Shown one piece after another: positions 44,831 through 55,774 of a stretch of DNA of 64,000 nt. The notes under the pieces are model-generated. The model did no database searches, had not been told where the DNA came from, and saw nothing but the letters and a program-made list of their open reading frames with translations. Source of the stretch: Poa pratensis (lineage: Eukaryota; Streptophyta; Magnoliopsida; Poales; Poaceae). The translations under genes and the position numbers were made by a program. The stretch is taken from assembly GCA_947311845.1 (NCBI GenBank), contig CAMZMU010000107.1, forward strand, positions 22,004,359-22,068,358, written 5' to 3'. Every line of letters starts with the position of its first letter. Within the stretch, counting starts at the first letter, position 1.

Positions 44831-45016
44831 TGGCAGCGCTTGCTGAACCAACATATAGCCGTCATTGGCTGAACTGGCATTCTGCCATCATGGGCCTTTG
44901 CCTTATGCTGGTTGAGATATCTCTCAACACATCATGCTTAGTGAGTCGGAATACCCCTCGACTTACTGAACCGACATACCGATGTTATGATACTCTGGCA
45001 AATTAGGTTAAACGGC

Positions 45017-45190
45017 GATCTGGGGATATTGCACGATGCCATGATATGTTGGCAAACCGAAATAAACGGCGATCTGAGATATGAAATGATGCCGTGATAC
45101 TTTGGCAAACCGAAATAAACGGCGATCTGAGATATGGAATGATGCCGTGATACTTTGGCAAACCGAAATAAGCGGTGATCTGGGGTAACC
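45017..45190. repeat. Core tandem array 2 (53-54-bp period)
   Basis: GATCTGAGATATGGAATGAT + GCCGTGATACTTTGGCAAACC + GAAATAAACGGC units begin at 45017, 45071 and 45124, with a partial one at 45177. Confidence 0.88.
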
Positions 45191-45474
45191 AAAATAACCA
45201 TGATCTTGATGATAAATTCTTACTTGGTAGAACCAATACCAGCTTAAAAGGTTAGTCCAAACACATTTATAACAAGTACATAATTTAAACAGCAAACTTG
45301 GTAGTGTTGTTGGAGCAGTCGAGGAAGACGCTTATGCCGACCTGGATACCGGCATATCGACCTAGGCCACCAATATCTCGGTTTGAACCACCTGCATGTC
45401 AGATTTTACCAACATATGTCGGATTTGACCAACACATGTCGGATTCCAGCCTTACCTCGGATTTCCAGGGTATC

Positions 45475-45665
45475 TCGGATTTTCCAGGTTAAGCTTATCC
45501 CGGATTTTCTAGAATACCTCGGATTTACCAGGGTATCTCGGATTTTCCAGGTTAAGCTTATCCCGGATTTTCTAGAATACCTCGGATTTACCAGGGTATC
45601 TCGGATTTTCCAGGTTAAGCTTATCCCGGATTTTCTAGAATACCTCGGATTTACCAGCGTATCTC
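45475..45665. repeat. Core tandem array 3 (63-bp period, 3 copies)
   Basis: CGGATTTTCCAGGTTAAGCT + TATCCCGGATTTTCTAGAAT + ACCTCGGATTTACCAGGGTA repeats almost perfectly three times. Confidence 0.9.
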
Positions 45666-46254
45666 GGTGACGAATATTCTCTCAGCAAAACCAGTACCAC
45701 CTTTCAATGTTAGTCCAAGCATATATATAACGAATATTTTAAGGGAACAACAATTCTACTAACCAGAGGCAACGAACTATAGCATATGTCGGAAAGTAAA
45801 TCTAGTGGCAATACTATGCACGAGGATGCAAACTTGGACTCAACCGAGTCCCCGAGTAACCTTTCTTATCTAGGAGAAACTGTAAAACAGACTGGCTATC
45901 CAGTCCCCGGGTCAAGACATCTTGCCCCCGGGGAAAACACTAAACAAGATACGAAGGGGCAGCCCCCGAGCTATTTTTGAGATTGACTCTCTGTGCGCGG
46001 TGCCAAGGAAAATACTCACGGAGCATCGTTGGTGTAGACGGGATCGATGGAACCGACACAAGCCGATTCATCGATAGGCAGTTACCGAGGTCTCTTGATG
46101 ATGACCGTTGGTGGAGGCTACGCCAGCCTCAGCTCACAGCAGCAAGCTAGAGCGCGGGGGACAATGGTGATGTCGAGTCCCCGAGTTGACGAAGAAGGTC
46201 CCGTCCGAATTTGATCCAGCAAGCGCCACTATCAGCCCCACGGTGGGCACCAAC

Positions 46255-47461
46255 TGTCGTCGTATTGAACAACAGATGCCTAGGGGTAGGCTTAAGTTTG
46301 GGGCCGATGGACGCTAGAGGATTCGTGGAGGGATAGCGCGCTAAGGAGCGCACACAGAAGAACAGACGAACACAAGGATTTACCCTGCTTCGGGGCTCTC
46401 GTGAGAGATAAAACCCCTACTGCAGCATCTAGCCTACTCTGTGTATTTTCCCTCTGTATACGATTTGTACAAGCGCTCCATGAGCTGAGCAAAGATTGCC
46501 TCTCAGAGGTCTTGGGGAGAAATGAGCCCAAGGGGCTAAAGAGCCCGTCCTGGGAGCGTTCCCCCTGGTGCCCTTTATATAGAGAGAGCCCAGGGGACAA
46601 GGGATGGCCCGCAAGCACTATGCATACACTGTAACTGAGATGACTACTGGGGTCTTGTCCGCACTGTTGCATATGTCATCACTTGTACTCTTGTCACGTC
46701 TGTGCCACTGTGGCCATGCCACCATCTTTGTCTTGTTCCTGCTTGGTCAACTTGTGGCTGTACCAGGTACGAGCTGGGGGCGTCCCAGTACCTGGTTGTG
46801 CTGGGTGCCGGGAGCTGGATGTGGCGTGTTGGAGAAGATCCAGTAGCCGACGTGGAAGTAGCGCTCCTGGTGGTTGATGCCGAGGTACGGAGAAATCTCG
46901 GCCCTAGCAGCAGCCGAGGTGCGGATACACTGGTCCATGGCCGGGACGCGTGCTGGAGGCGACGGCCCGCCACGAGGCTTACCTCGGTCCGTCCAGGGAG
47001 AGAAGGTCCTGGCCCAGCCGAGACGAGGCAATCTCGGACTGCCCGATGTTGGGAGGTACCGGCCTGCCCGAGACTGGGAGGTCTTGGGCCACCGAAGCTG
47101 GGAGATGTCGGCCTGCCCGAGACTGGGAGGAGCTGGGCCCAATCCGAGGAAAGGAGAGCTCGGTCCATCTGGGGCTGGAGGAAGGCTCGGTCCAGCCGAG
47201 CTGCTGGAGCCTCGGCCCAGCCGAGTGGAGGAAGCCTCGGCCCAGCCGAGATGCGGAGTGCCTGTCCAGCCGAGGCTGGGGAATGTCGGCCCAGCCGAGG
47301 TAACTGGATCTCGGTCCAGCCGAGATAGTTGCTGGATGATTCGGTCCAGTCTGCCTTTTTTCCCTTTTTCTTTATCCTTTACCTATTTATTTCCTGCTCC
47401 TTTCTCCTGGCGACCCAACAAGACCAGCAACTATGGGGTACCCGGGGTTACATCCCCGACA
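46255..47461 (-). repeat. 5' LTR
   Basis: Same structure as the LTR at 43008-44214 with scattered substitutions. Open frames on both strands in the LTRs are consequences of GGCCGAG-type short repeats. Confidence 0.85.
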
Positions 47462-47466
47462 AGACC

Positions 47467-48055
47467 GGTAAAATAGAAACCCTATCAAGATCATACATTT
47501 GCCTTGAGCATTCCACTTGAGCTAGATGATGACGATCTGGACTCCCTCAGTTGGAACACCTTTCTTGATTGTACTCCCTCCGTTTTTTAATATAAGATGT
47601 TTTAGGTGTTACAGATGTTGTCTACATGTATACTAAAATGAGTGAACATGTAAAGTAAAATATGTCTACATACATTTGTGTCCATGTGAATGTGGACAAA
47701 AGCTAAAACATCTTATATTAAAAAACGGAGGGAGTACTTGCTAGCACATGCTTGATGAAGGCTTCTCCAAATGCTCTCCCATACTCAATTATGGGAGAGG
47801 CTCGCTAAGCTCCGTCTTCATGTATCCACTTGCACTTCATCTTCTTCTCTTGATATAGATGATGGCTTGGAGATAAACATGAATGTTCACTCAATATTCT
47901 TTTCCAAACCATGCTTGCAATAAGCTCAACTCTAGATGACCATTCTTCATATGAACCCATTGGGTCTATAAGGATAACTCAATGCAAACATTAGTCCATA
48001 GGGATTGTCATTAATTACCAAAACCACGCATGGGGCAACACATGCACTTTCACCC
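47467..48055. mobile_element. Older repeat element, right part (split)
   Basis: Continues the element cut at 43007 (AGACC..GGTAAAA). It ends near TTAATTACCAAAACCACGCA + TGGGGCAACACATGCACTTTCA, an ending common in cereal repeats. Contains a Stowaway insertion. Confidence 0.45.
47574..47734. mobile_element. Stowaway MITE, 161 bp
   Basis: CTCCCTCCGTTTTTTAATAT at the left and its inverse ATATTAAAAAACGGAGGGAG at the right, TA on both sides (47572-47573, 47735-47736). Confidence 0.92.
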
Positions 48056-49570
48056 GTTTCCACCAAAAATGTTTTGTTTCTGAGTAGGTGTGGCATGTGT
48101 GTGAGATCAACAACACATCATCAGTCATACAATGGTTTTGCAAAATATGCTCCATACCGAAAGTAAATGAGTCAAACTTGTATGGCCTTGGAGTTCAAGA
48201 AATAAAAACTTAGAAAATTATCAAAAGACAACAATAATTGTTTTCTTTTTTAACAAATACATGTGTGTTTATTCGACATGGCCATAATCGTTTTGCTCCA
48301 CTGAAAATGTCATGATATATATTTTCCAGAATTTAGGCATATATGAATACAATTTAATTTGTATGTTGATAATAATGCACAAATACAACTCTTGCAAAAA
48401 TAAAACATATGTGTGACAAGAAAAAAAATTCTACATTATATGTACGAAAATTCTTGATATGTTAGGAAGAGATGATTAAATATTTGCAACAATGTGTTCT
48501 AACTTGCTGGAATTAGATATCCATATGATTAAATCATATGTGGATGTCTCACTAAAGTTGAAAACATCTACTATTAAAGTGCAGTAAAAGCCGAAATAAA
48601 ATAAATATTTGAAAACTTATCATATTTGTATATCGGCGAGGGGTTGGTTTTCGATATCAGGTTTATTTCCAGGAAGCTAGGGCTTGGTTTTCTATGTTAG
48701 CCAATTTATGAAGAGTTGGGGGGGGGGGGGGGGGGGGGGGAGAGGCTCATGGACACCATGAAGTTGACGGATATGGTCATGCTCTCCCCATAGCAGGCAC
48801 ACAACGATGAGTCAAAGAAAAGAGGCTCATACTCTTTTGCGTGTGCTACAAAGAGTTTGCTAATCGAGCAGCACTGGCACTGTAGAAGTCATGGTTTGAA
48901 GACTCGGGGGGGGGGGGGGGGGGGGGGGCGGGGGGGCGGGGGCTCACCAACGACGCACATCGTAAAGTGTCGGCGGATATGAATCATGTGGACGAGTGGC
49001 ATACACACCATACAAGATCGAGAAAGTAGGGGGAGGGGGTTGGATGACATACACTCTTTGTTTTGTATGGCGTGTTGTTTGACGCTCCAATGTCCACTAC
49101 CCATCGCGTTTGGCGCTTTCTGAGTGGTAGCTTTGTAATTTGTGCCAGGAGGTTGATCAAACCCTTGAAACCTTATCACATTGAGAATATTAGCATTAAT
49201 ATTAGCATGTTATACCAATGAACTGGTTAAGGTGTTATAACTTCTTATCATAAAAACCACATATATGCATCCTGCAGAAATAGAAAGCGATTTGCAGTTT
49301 TGCACACAAGCATTTAAGGTTGAAAAATATCGAGCAGCACATCCGTGATTGGATATGCTGTGCAGAAGCCAGGAAGCACAGAGACCCGCAGCTATGGAAA
49401 GTGTCAACGCGAAATAAACCTAATGCAAAAAAGTAAATATAAATCAATCGAAAATAAATAGGAAAGAGAAAAGCTTGGCTGTTCCGCTATATTCTAACTT
49501 CCCCCGCAGCTCTCTCGTCGCCATTGTAGCTCCTGCCACGCTTTCCCCGAGCTCCCCACGCTCTCACGCC
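48056..49570. other. Intergenic with two poly-G tracts
   Basis: G-runs at about 48718-48740 and 48906-48928. No coding signal. Presumably includes the promoter of the next gene. Confidence 0.5.
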
Positions 49571-50492
49571 ATGGCAAAGACCACATGCAAGCTGTGCTAC
49601 CGCCGCTTCGCCAGCCCCCGCGCCCTGGCCGGGCACATGCGCTCCCACTCGGTCGCCGCCGCCGCCGCGAGGCAGCAGATCTCCTCGGCGTCCTCCGCGT
49701 CCACCTCGTTCCCGGCCGCCACCGACGAGGACGTCGGCTTCAAGAAGCCGCAGCCGCTCCCAATCTACGCGCTCCGGGAGAACCCGAAGCGCAGCCTGCG
49801 CGTCTCGGACGTGGCCTTCTCGGATCGCGAGAGCGAGGCCGAGTCGACCCCGCCGCGGCCCAAGCGCGCGCACGAGGCCGAGCCGGTGAGCTCGCTGTCG
49901 GACGCGGCCACGCCGGAGGAGGACGTGGCGCTGTCCCTGATGATGCTCTCCGCGACTCGTGGCCGTCGCTCGACGGCGCCGACTACTCGGACGACGACGG
50001 CAGCGACGGCGGCTACGCGCTCCCCGCCCCCGATCCGGCGCCCGCGGTGGAGAAGCGCACGCGGTTCCAGTGCGGCGCGTGCAAGAAGGTGTTCCGCTCC
50101 TACCAGGCCCTGGGCGGCCACCGCGCGAGCCACGTGCGCGGCGGCAGGGGCGGCTGCTGCGCGCCCCCCATCGCCCCTCCTCCCCCGCAGCCGCGGCCGC
50201 CACAGCCGCCATTGACGGAACGGTACGGGGCCGACGAGGAAGACACGGACGGGAAGGGGCAGCCGCGCGAGTGCCCTACTGCTACCGCGTGTTCCCCTCG
50301 GGACAAGCCCTCGGCGGGCACAAGAGGTCCCACGTCTGCTCCGCCGCCGCCGCAGCACAGGCTGCCGCCGGCCCCGCAGACCCGATCGTCAAGGACCTCG
50401 GCATGATCGATCTCAACATCGCGCTGCCGTTCGAGGAGGTGGAGCTCTCCGCCGTGTCAGATCCCCGCTTCTCCTCCAACCCAGCTTCCTGA
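49571..50492 (+). CDS. C2H2 zinc-finger protein, ZAT family, three fingers, two frameshifts
   Basis: Intronless ZAT-like repressor. The start ATG at 49571 (GCCATGGCAAAG) gives MAKTTCKLCYRRFASPRALA, matching the family start; an in-frame ATG at 49475 would add a low-complexity leader. Finger 1 is CKLCYRRFASPRALAGHMRS+H (residues 6-26). LPIYALRENPKRS follows, then an acidic region and EEDVALSLMML. One base is missing at about 49948-49951: after it the next frame continues RDSWPSLDGADYSDDDGSDG to finger 2, [20 protein letters not shown]+H. A second base is missing at about 50273-50276 in GAGTGCCCTAC, restoring [18 protein letters not shown] (finger 3) and MIDLNIALPFEEVEL (EAR-like) up to the stop at 50492. 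Both missing bases are in C-runs. Either an assembly error or a very young pseudogene. Confidence 0.88.
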
Positions 50493-51928
50493 TCGAAGCA
50501 ACCTGCCACAGTCCCGGTTAATTCCAGTTGATCCGAGCCAGGTGAGCATTGGTTAGGGAGAAAAATCCAAGAAACAAAAAGGTAAAAAAGAAGAGAGGAA
50601 GATAAACAAACAGCGATAAGAAAAAGAACCATCTTTGGGAGTTGGTAGTTTCCGATATGGTACTACTCGATTTGCTCGATCGTACATTCGATTTCATTGA
50701 TCAGTGTTTAGACCGTACTACACAATTGGATTTGTTCATGTTCGTTTTGTTACCATTCGTTTCAAGCCATGGAATTGATACAGTAGATGGTAGGTAGCTC
50801 TGTTTGGTTATTGCTCTGGCGGGATGACGATGATCTGAAACTAGCTTAGCTTAGCATCACACCGAAAGGAACGTTTTTTACACGCATGAAGCTAAGCTCG
50901 GAAACCAGTAGTGCTGATAACAAAAGCACAATGCTATAGGATGGCAGTGGAGTAGAGCAGAGTAGCTAAGCTTTCGCCTAGTAGTGTCCAAAGTCACGAT
51001 ACCAGTGTGCAGTACTTGGAATTGCTTTGCTTGCTCCGTGCCCCTGTTGCTGCCTTCCTTTCTTTTGCTCTTGCACTACACACAATGACACAAACACACA
51101 CCCCACCTGCTGCATGCTGCTGTTCTGCATTTCCCTGCTGCCATTGCCGCTGGGATATGAAACAGTGCAGGCTCGTACCCTGCGTCCCCCTTCTGTCTAT
51201 CTGTTCCCCCATCTCTCTGCGCGTGGGTCCCAGCCGCGTCCACATATGGAGTACAGCCAGCCAAATTTCTTTGTTTTTTTTTTTTTTTTGAGGCTAGAAA
51301 CAAACGGCAATCGTTTTTTGTAGGACTCGGGCTCCACCTTTGGAGGCAGGCGGTTAGCATCTCCATCGGCGGCGTCCACGTGGCGAGAATTCCTCCGGTC
51401 ATTTTTATTTAGCTCCCGGTGATCCGGGGCAGGCAGGAATTAACCACGGGAGTTACTCGGTTTTAATCGTAGTACGCGTAGCGTTGATTTTTTTACCCCT
51501 CCCACAGTCCCACTGGCTGGGCTGCCGTATCTGGAAGAGAAGCCGGTGGGCACGGAGCCCGAAGCGGATCTCGAGGGCGAAATGTCTGGTGCACGCGACT
51601 GATCAGGATGACGCGTGGGGCCCAGCGTCGGGTGGGCCAGTTGGATACTGTTGGTCGTACCCCGTGCGGGACGGCTGCGTGGGGTTAAAGCGCGCGGTGG
51701 GCCCAGGCGCTGGCCGCACTGGGGGTTTGGTTGGGGTGACGTCCGCAGCGCTGTTTACGGCCGTCCGATCGGTCATTTCAGGGCATCGATCATCACCTAG
51801 TCGCTTCCTTCTCCGGTGGCCTGGCTAGCATTACGCCGCGTACTGATACTACAGCGCCTCATGATTTCATCATAGTAGTACTCGAGTATAACTAACAACA
51901 TCACATTAATTCCACGTCCGAAATCATG
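50493..51928. other. Intergenic, 3' flank of zinc-finger gene
   Basis: Contains T-runs (about 51274-51289) and a GC-richer patch at 51480-51800 without a recognised protein. Confidence 0.4.
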
Positions 51929-51943
51929 AACTACTTCTCATAT

Positions 51944-51954
51944 TTTTTGAACGG
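51944..51954 (-). mobile_element. 11-bp micro-retroposition, 15-bp TSD
   Basis: TTTTTGAACGG lies between two copies of AACTACTTCTCATAT (51929-51943 and 51955-51969). Reads as CCGTTCAAAAA on the minus strand, a poly(A)-type 3' end. Confidence 0.65.
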
Positions 51955-51984
51955 AACTACTTCTCATATGGAATGGAGTTTCTG

Positions 51985-52290
51985 GTGTTTTTTTTTTTTT
52001 TTTTTGAGATTTCCAGGTCTTAGTACAGCTTGTAGTATCTGAACTCACGCACAACGCACTCCACACACACACACCACCCACACGCACACCTCTGTGCGCA
52101 AGCTAGACCTAACCAGACTATACTAAGACTTGAGCCTCCGCGAGCCTAGATCTTCCGGGAATCCCTGCGGTGGTGGGCACACCACAATACCAGTGTCGAA
52201 CCGCGGTGGAAATTGGCTCCGTAGCTTGAACTGGGGCAGACTGATTTATGGGCTCAGTCTTCTGCGTATATGCAGCCCCATAGTTTTTTC
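51985..52290 (-). mobile_element. SINE-like retroposon
   Basis: Minus-strand order: head with a box-B-like GGTTCGACACTGG (near 52190-52202), a body with GTGTGCGTGTGGGTGGTGTG + TGTGTGTGG like SINE bodies, then a long A-run (T-run at about 51985-52003 on plus). Target duplication not identified; box A uncertain. Confidence 0.5.
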
Positions 52291-53538
52291 CTTAAATCAT
52301 GAGTAGTTAGCTCATGATCAATCTCCGTGGTAATGTCATTATGTGATGGCGCATTGGATGCTGAAAGATGCTACTCCACTTTAGGCAAAATCTTTTGTTT
52401 TACCTACTAGCTTGTGTCCGTCCGGCCTGCCTCTCAGGGAGTTGCTTGCTTGCGAGTGAGTGGAAGATGCTGCATATGCCTGCACCGCGGCGCACGCCAT
52501 ATAGATATATGCAGTTTTGCTGTCCTATTCCTGCCTGCCTCCTTGTGGAAGCTTGGAGGAAATTCTTCGTCCGGATGGACACTAGTATATACAAGGTGAC
52601 ACTGAAAGTGAACTATAGCTGCGCTCGAGTAGCTAGCCTAGCAGAGCCAGCAACCAACTTAATTAGTGTACCAACCTTTAGTTTGCTCTTCTTTTTTCCA
52701 AGTCCCCAACAAATGCAGGTACTGAGCAAGTTCCACGCACGCACGCATGAGTCGTGATTAGATCTGTAGCTTGGTTCAGTAAAGTTGGTCACACGAGCCG
52801 CATGGATCGATCGACCCATCCATGCAGACATGCAGTGCTGGCATATATATGTGGCTAGCTTATAGCATTAGCTACTTAGCTAGCATGCCATCCATCCCAA
52901 TTCTTTTTTTTTTTTCTTTTTTTTTGAAATGAAACATGCATGCAGACATTTGCCTAAGCTTGTTTAGCTACATTAAGACGTGGATCGTTTTCCTCTTCTC
53001 CGTGTGACGATGGATCGCACTGAGCTACTAGCTAGCTCACATGGTAGGTGGCATCGCTTACACTTCAGTAGGCCAAGGCCGGGATCAGCCGCACTGTACT
53101 ACCTTGTCACGCTTTACGCTGTGTCTCGCGCGCCATGGGAAACGGCACGGCACGCACGCGGCACGCCGCGCGCACAGCATGCAGCTGGGCTGGTCCACAA
53201 GCAAGATACTAGCTAGATCGATCTTGCCCCCTTTTCGAGTCTTAATCTCCTACCTAATTTTACTGCTAGGAGATAGTATATCAAAAGAAAAATAGACATG
53301 TAATTAAGCTGCTAATGAAACGCTACCAATCTGAGCCTAGCTGTGTTCCAACTAAATGTGGCAATGGGTTCCCATTCCCTGATCCCCGGTGGCTAATTCA
53401 CCTAATTAATAGGGGATGGTTTTGGTGAAGGTTTGCTCCCTATGTAGTATGTAGATGTTATCAAAGTCAAAGCCCGCCACATTAGGTAAGACGGGCTGCG
53501 TCTGAGTTAGTACTACCCATAACTGGTACTCGTTAGTT
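52291..53538. other. Intergenic, no gene seen
   Basis: Poly-T tracts around 52903-52925. Short frames at 52368-52757 and 52980-53295 have no domain. Confidence 0.4.
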
Positions 53539-53555
53539 TTTTTTTTTTGATAAAG
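53539..53555 (-). mobile_element. 17-bp micro-retroposition, 15-bp TSD
   Basis: TTTTTTTTTTGATAAAG lies between two perfect copies of TGGTACTCGTTAGTT (53524-53538 and 53556-53570). On the minus strand CTTTATC plus poly(A), like a LINE 3' end. Confidence 0.75.
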
Positions 53556-53570
53556 TGGTACTCGTTAGTT

Positions 53571-54577
53571 ACCCGCTAATGAGCATGACATGCGGGGCTA
53601 GGGTAAAAGAGAGTTTGGGACTTCGGGTACACTAGAAACACTATCCCACCATTGCACCACCTGACCATTTCCCCTCCCCTGTCGGTGACTCCCGTCCCGA
53701 GCCGTCAGCCCCCAGAACTCTCCCTCCCACTGTCCATCACTCCAACACACCGCCATGATCCAGCGGCTATCGCCGTCGCCACGGAGCACACGCCGCATCC
53801 TCTCTTTTGTCGCCGCTCTCCATCACATTGATCTCAATGTTGTTGGTTAAGCTGGGGATGGTTATCTTATTTGCTAACCTGGTGGGGATGGGGATGGTAA
53901 AAGAACTGTCCCCGTGATAGTTAATGGGGAGGGGGAGGGGGAGAATTTTCTTGCACCGTGATAGTTTTGGTTGAGTAATAATCAGTGGTTAGTGTCTGTT
54001 GCCACATTATTACTTAGCTAGTATGGATATTGTTGATGAGTCAGCGGAATATGTTAGGTGCTAGGTATACTCTACTCCTAGCAAGTGTTACCTTCGCAAG
54101 TTGCGGGGAGGGAAAATATCCTTTAAAAAAATAGAGGACAAACATTTGACTTGTGAATGAATTAAGAATAAGAAAATTTCCGATTAATTTAGGAAAAATC
54201 GGGCCGGTCCAAGGGCAATCACCCAGCCTATTTCTTTTGCCCCTGATTGTCACATGTTAGGAGGCAATCAATCACTCTATTTTATTTGTTTTCGGAAAAT
54301 AGTATAAAATGATAAGGTATAACACATACAGTATATCTTTACGTCATTCCAAATCCAGGGCTAGCAGCCTCCAATTTGTTGAGCAAGTCGGAAACCTCTT
54401 TTGCGAACACGATAACTCAAACGCGGCGACCCAATTCATCCGCACATGGTGATCCATGTATAGGACATAACTTGGAGACGCAAACGGAACATTGTATGTT
54501 TTGCTGTCCATTTGGACAATTTTTTACCCAAGTTTAGGTTGGACTTGCGTCCAACTGGAAACATAGCAGAAGGCAGT
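53571..54577. other. Intergenic, no gene seen
   Basis: G-rich GGGGAGGGGGAGGGGGAG near 53925-53943; nothing else supported. Confidence 0.4.
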
Positions 54578-54585
54578 GGTGTCCT

Positions 54586-54763
54586 CAGTGGCGGAGCTTG
54601 ACCATGATTTAGGGGCGAGGATGCAAAACATAGTTGAGGGGCCAATACGAAGTATCATGCTATGTATAGTGTAAAATGGTGCTAATTATACACAACTATT
54701 GGAGAAAAATTCAAATAGTTGGGGGCTATAGCCCACTCTGACTCTCACTAAGCTCCACTAGCG
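54586..54763. mobile_element. hAT MITE, 178 bp, 8-bp TSD
   Basis: Left end CAGTGGCGGAGCTT, right end AAGCTCCACTAGCG (degenerate inverse), flanked by perfect GGTGTCCT at 54578-54585 and 54764-54771. Confidence 0.75.
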
Positions 54764-54771
54764 GGTGTCCT

Positions 54772-55770
54772 CCTTTTGTCCTCCCTGTCCGTTCGTCGGT
54801 GACCCACCATCCCACTGCACGCTCTCCCAACATAGCACACTGCCGCGGCTGCCCTAAAATTTCATGGCCGATGCACCCACTGCAGCCGCCCCGGCGTACC
54901 CCTGTTGAAGCCGATTAAAGAGCTCACTCGATGCAGACAACCGTCGAGAGCAACAAGCGGTCGCTACTGAGGAAGAAGAAGATGGCCCGGAAACTAGAAG
55001 CCGCGATCGCCGCTCACACTTTTTTCTTGCAACTGGTCGGCGCTATTTAGTATTGGGCCAACATTGACTCATTCGCCGTCCAAGCTCGTCCACGAATTGC
55101 CCGCCCAGGCTTCCCGAGTCACCGTGCTATCATCGTTGCCGCCGGTGTATGTGTACCTACCTGGACATGCCTAGCCAACATATTTATTCTCCTTTTCGCC
55201 ACGTGATGGCTCGTCGGAAATCGACGATTCTGTGTCGATCATCCCCGTGATGTCGCTCCTTGATTTCAACGCCATACCCGTGTCTAACGACTCACCATTG
55301 ACGCCAAGGAAGCCCTCCACGGGTCCTCTCGTCGGGCAACTTCCCCGATTTTTGCCCTCAACTTGGTTGGTGACACACATGTGTTTTAAAGGAACTATGA
55401 GGCCACCCTACGTGCGGGGGTTCGTGCGATTATTTTGGTATTATGTTGTATGCCCGACGTTGCTAATTGAATTGCCAAGTAATGGTAAGCTATTTGCTAT
55501 CATTTGATAAATAATGGTCAAACTTATGTAATTGATAAAAAAAAGTCATCCGAAAGGACCAATGTAATATAAATTATATAATACAAAACTGTATCATTTG
55601 AAAATAGAACATCTGAAGTTTGTAATGATAATTTTTGATAATATATACTTTGTATTATGTTGATCAAATTGACGACCCAGGGGTACGCGCATGCCCTGTA
55701 AACTGAAACATGTATGGAGTAGAAGTAGTGCTACTCACGCATTGCATGTTGCATGAACGTGTAGTGTACC
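54772..55770. other. Intergenic, no gene seen
   Basis: No recognised protein in the short frames. Confidence 0.4.
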
Positions 55771-55774
55771 AGCT

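Larger units (their letters stand above)
43008..47461 (-). mobile_element. Non-autonomous gypsy-like LTR retrotransposon (LARD-type)
   Basis: Two direct LTRs (43008-44214 and 46255-47461, about 1.21 kb each, TGTCGTCG...CCCCGACA) flank a 2.0-kb core. A 5-bp target duplication AGACC lies at 43003-43007 and 47462-47466. On the minus strand the sequence after the LTR at 46255 is GTTGGTGCCCACCGTGGGGC, like the primer-binding sites of cereal gypsy elements. The core carries no gag, protease, RT or integrase motif, only tandem arrays. The LTRs are nearly identical, so insertion is fairly recent. Mobilisation would need enzymes from another element. Confidence 0.88.

Noticed and set aside
45017..45665. 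CRISPR-like regularly spaced repeats
   Set aside because: Whole units repeat without unique spacers and lie inside an LTR retrotransposon core of a plant genome.
43628..47476. Paired ORFs of 100-208 residues repeated about 3.2 kb apart
   Set aside because: They are the same positions in the two LTRs, arising from short GC-rich repeats, not genes.
49487..50212. Arg/Gly-rich 241-residue minus-strand frame
   Set aside because: Antisense of the second zinc-finger gene.
53350..54020. Possible large DNA transposon with TGTGGCAA ends
   Set aside because: Only an 8-base inverted match and no target duplication; too weak to call.
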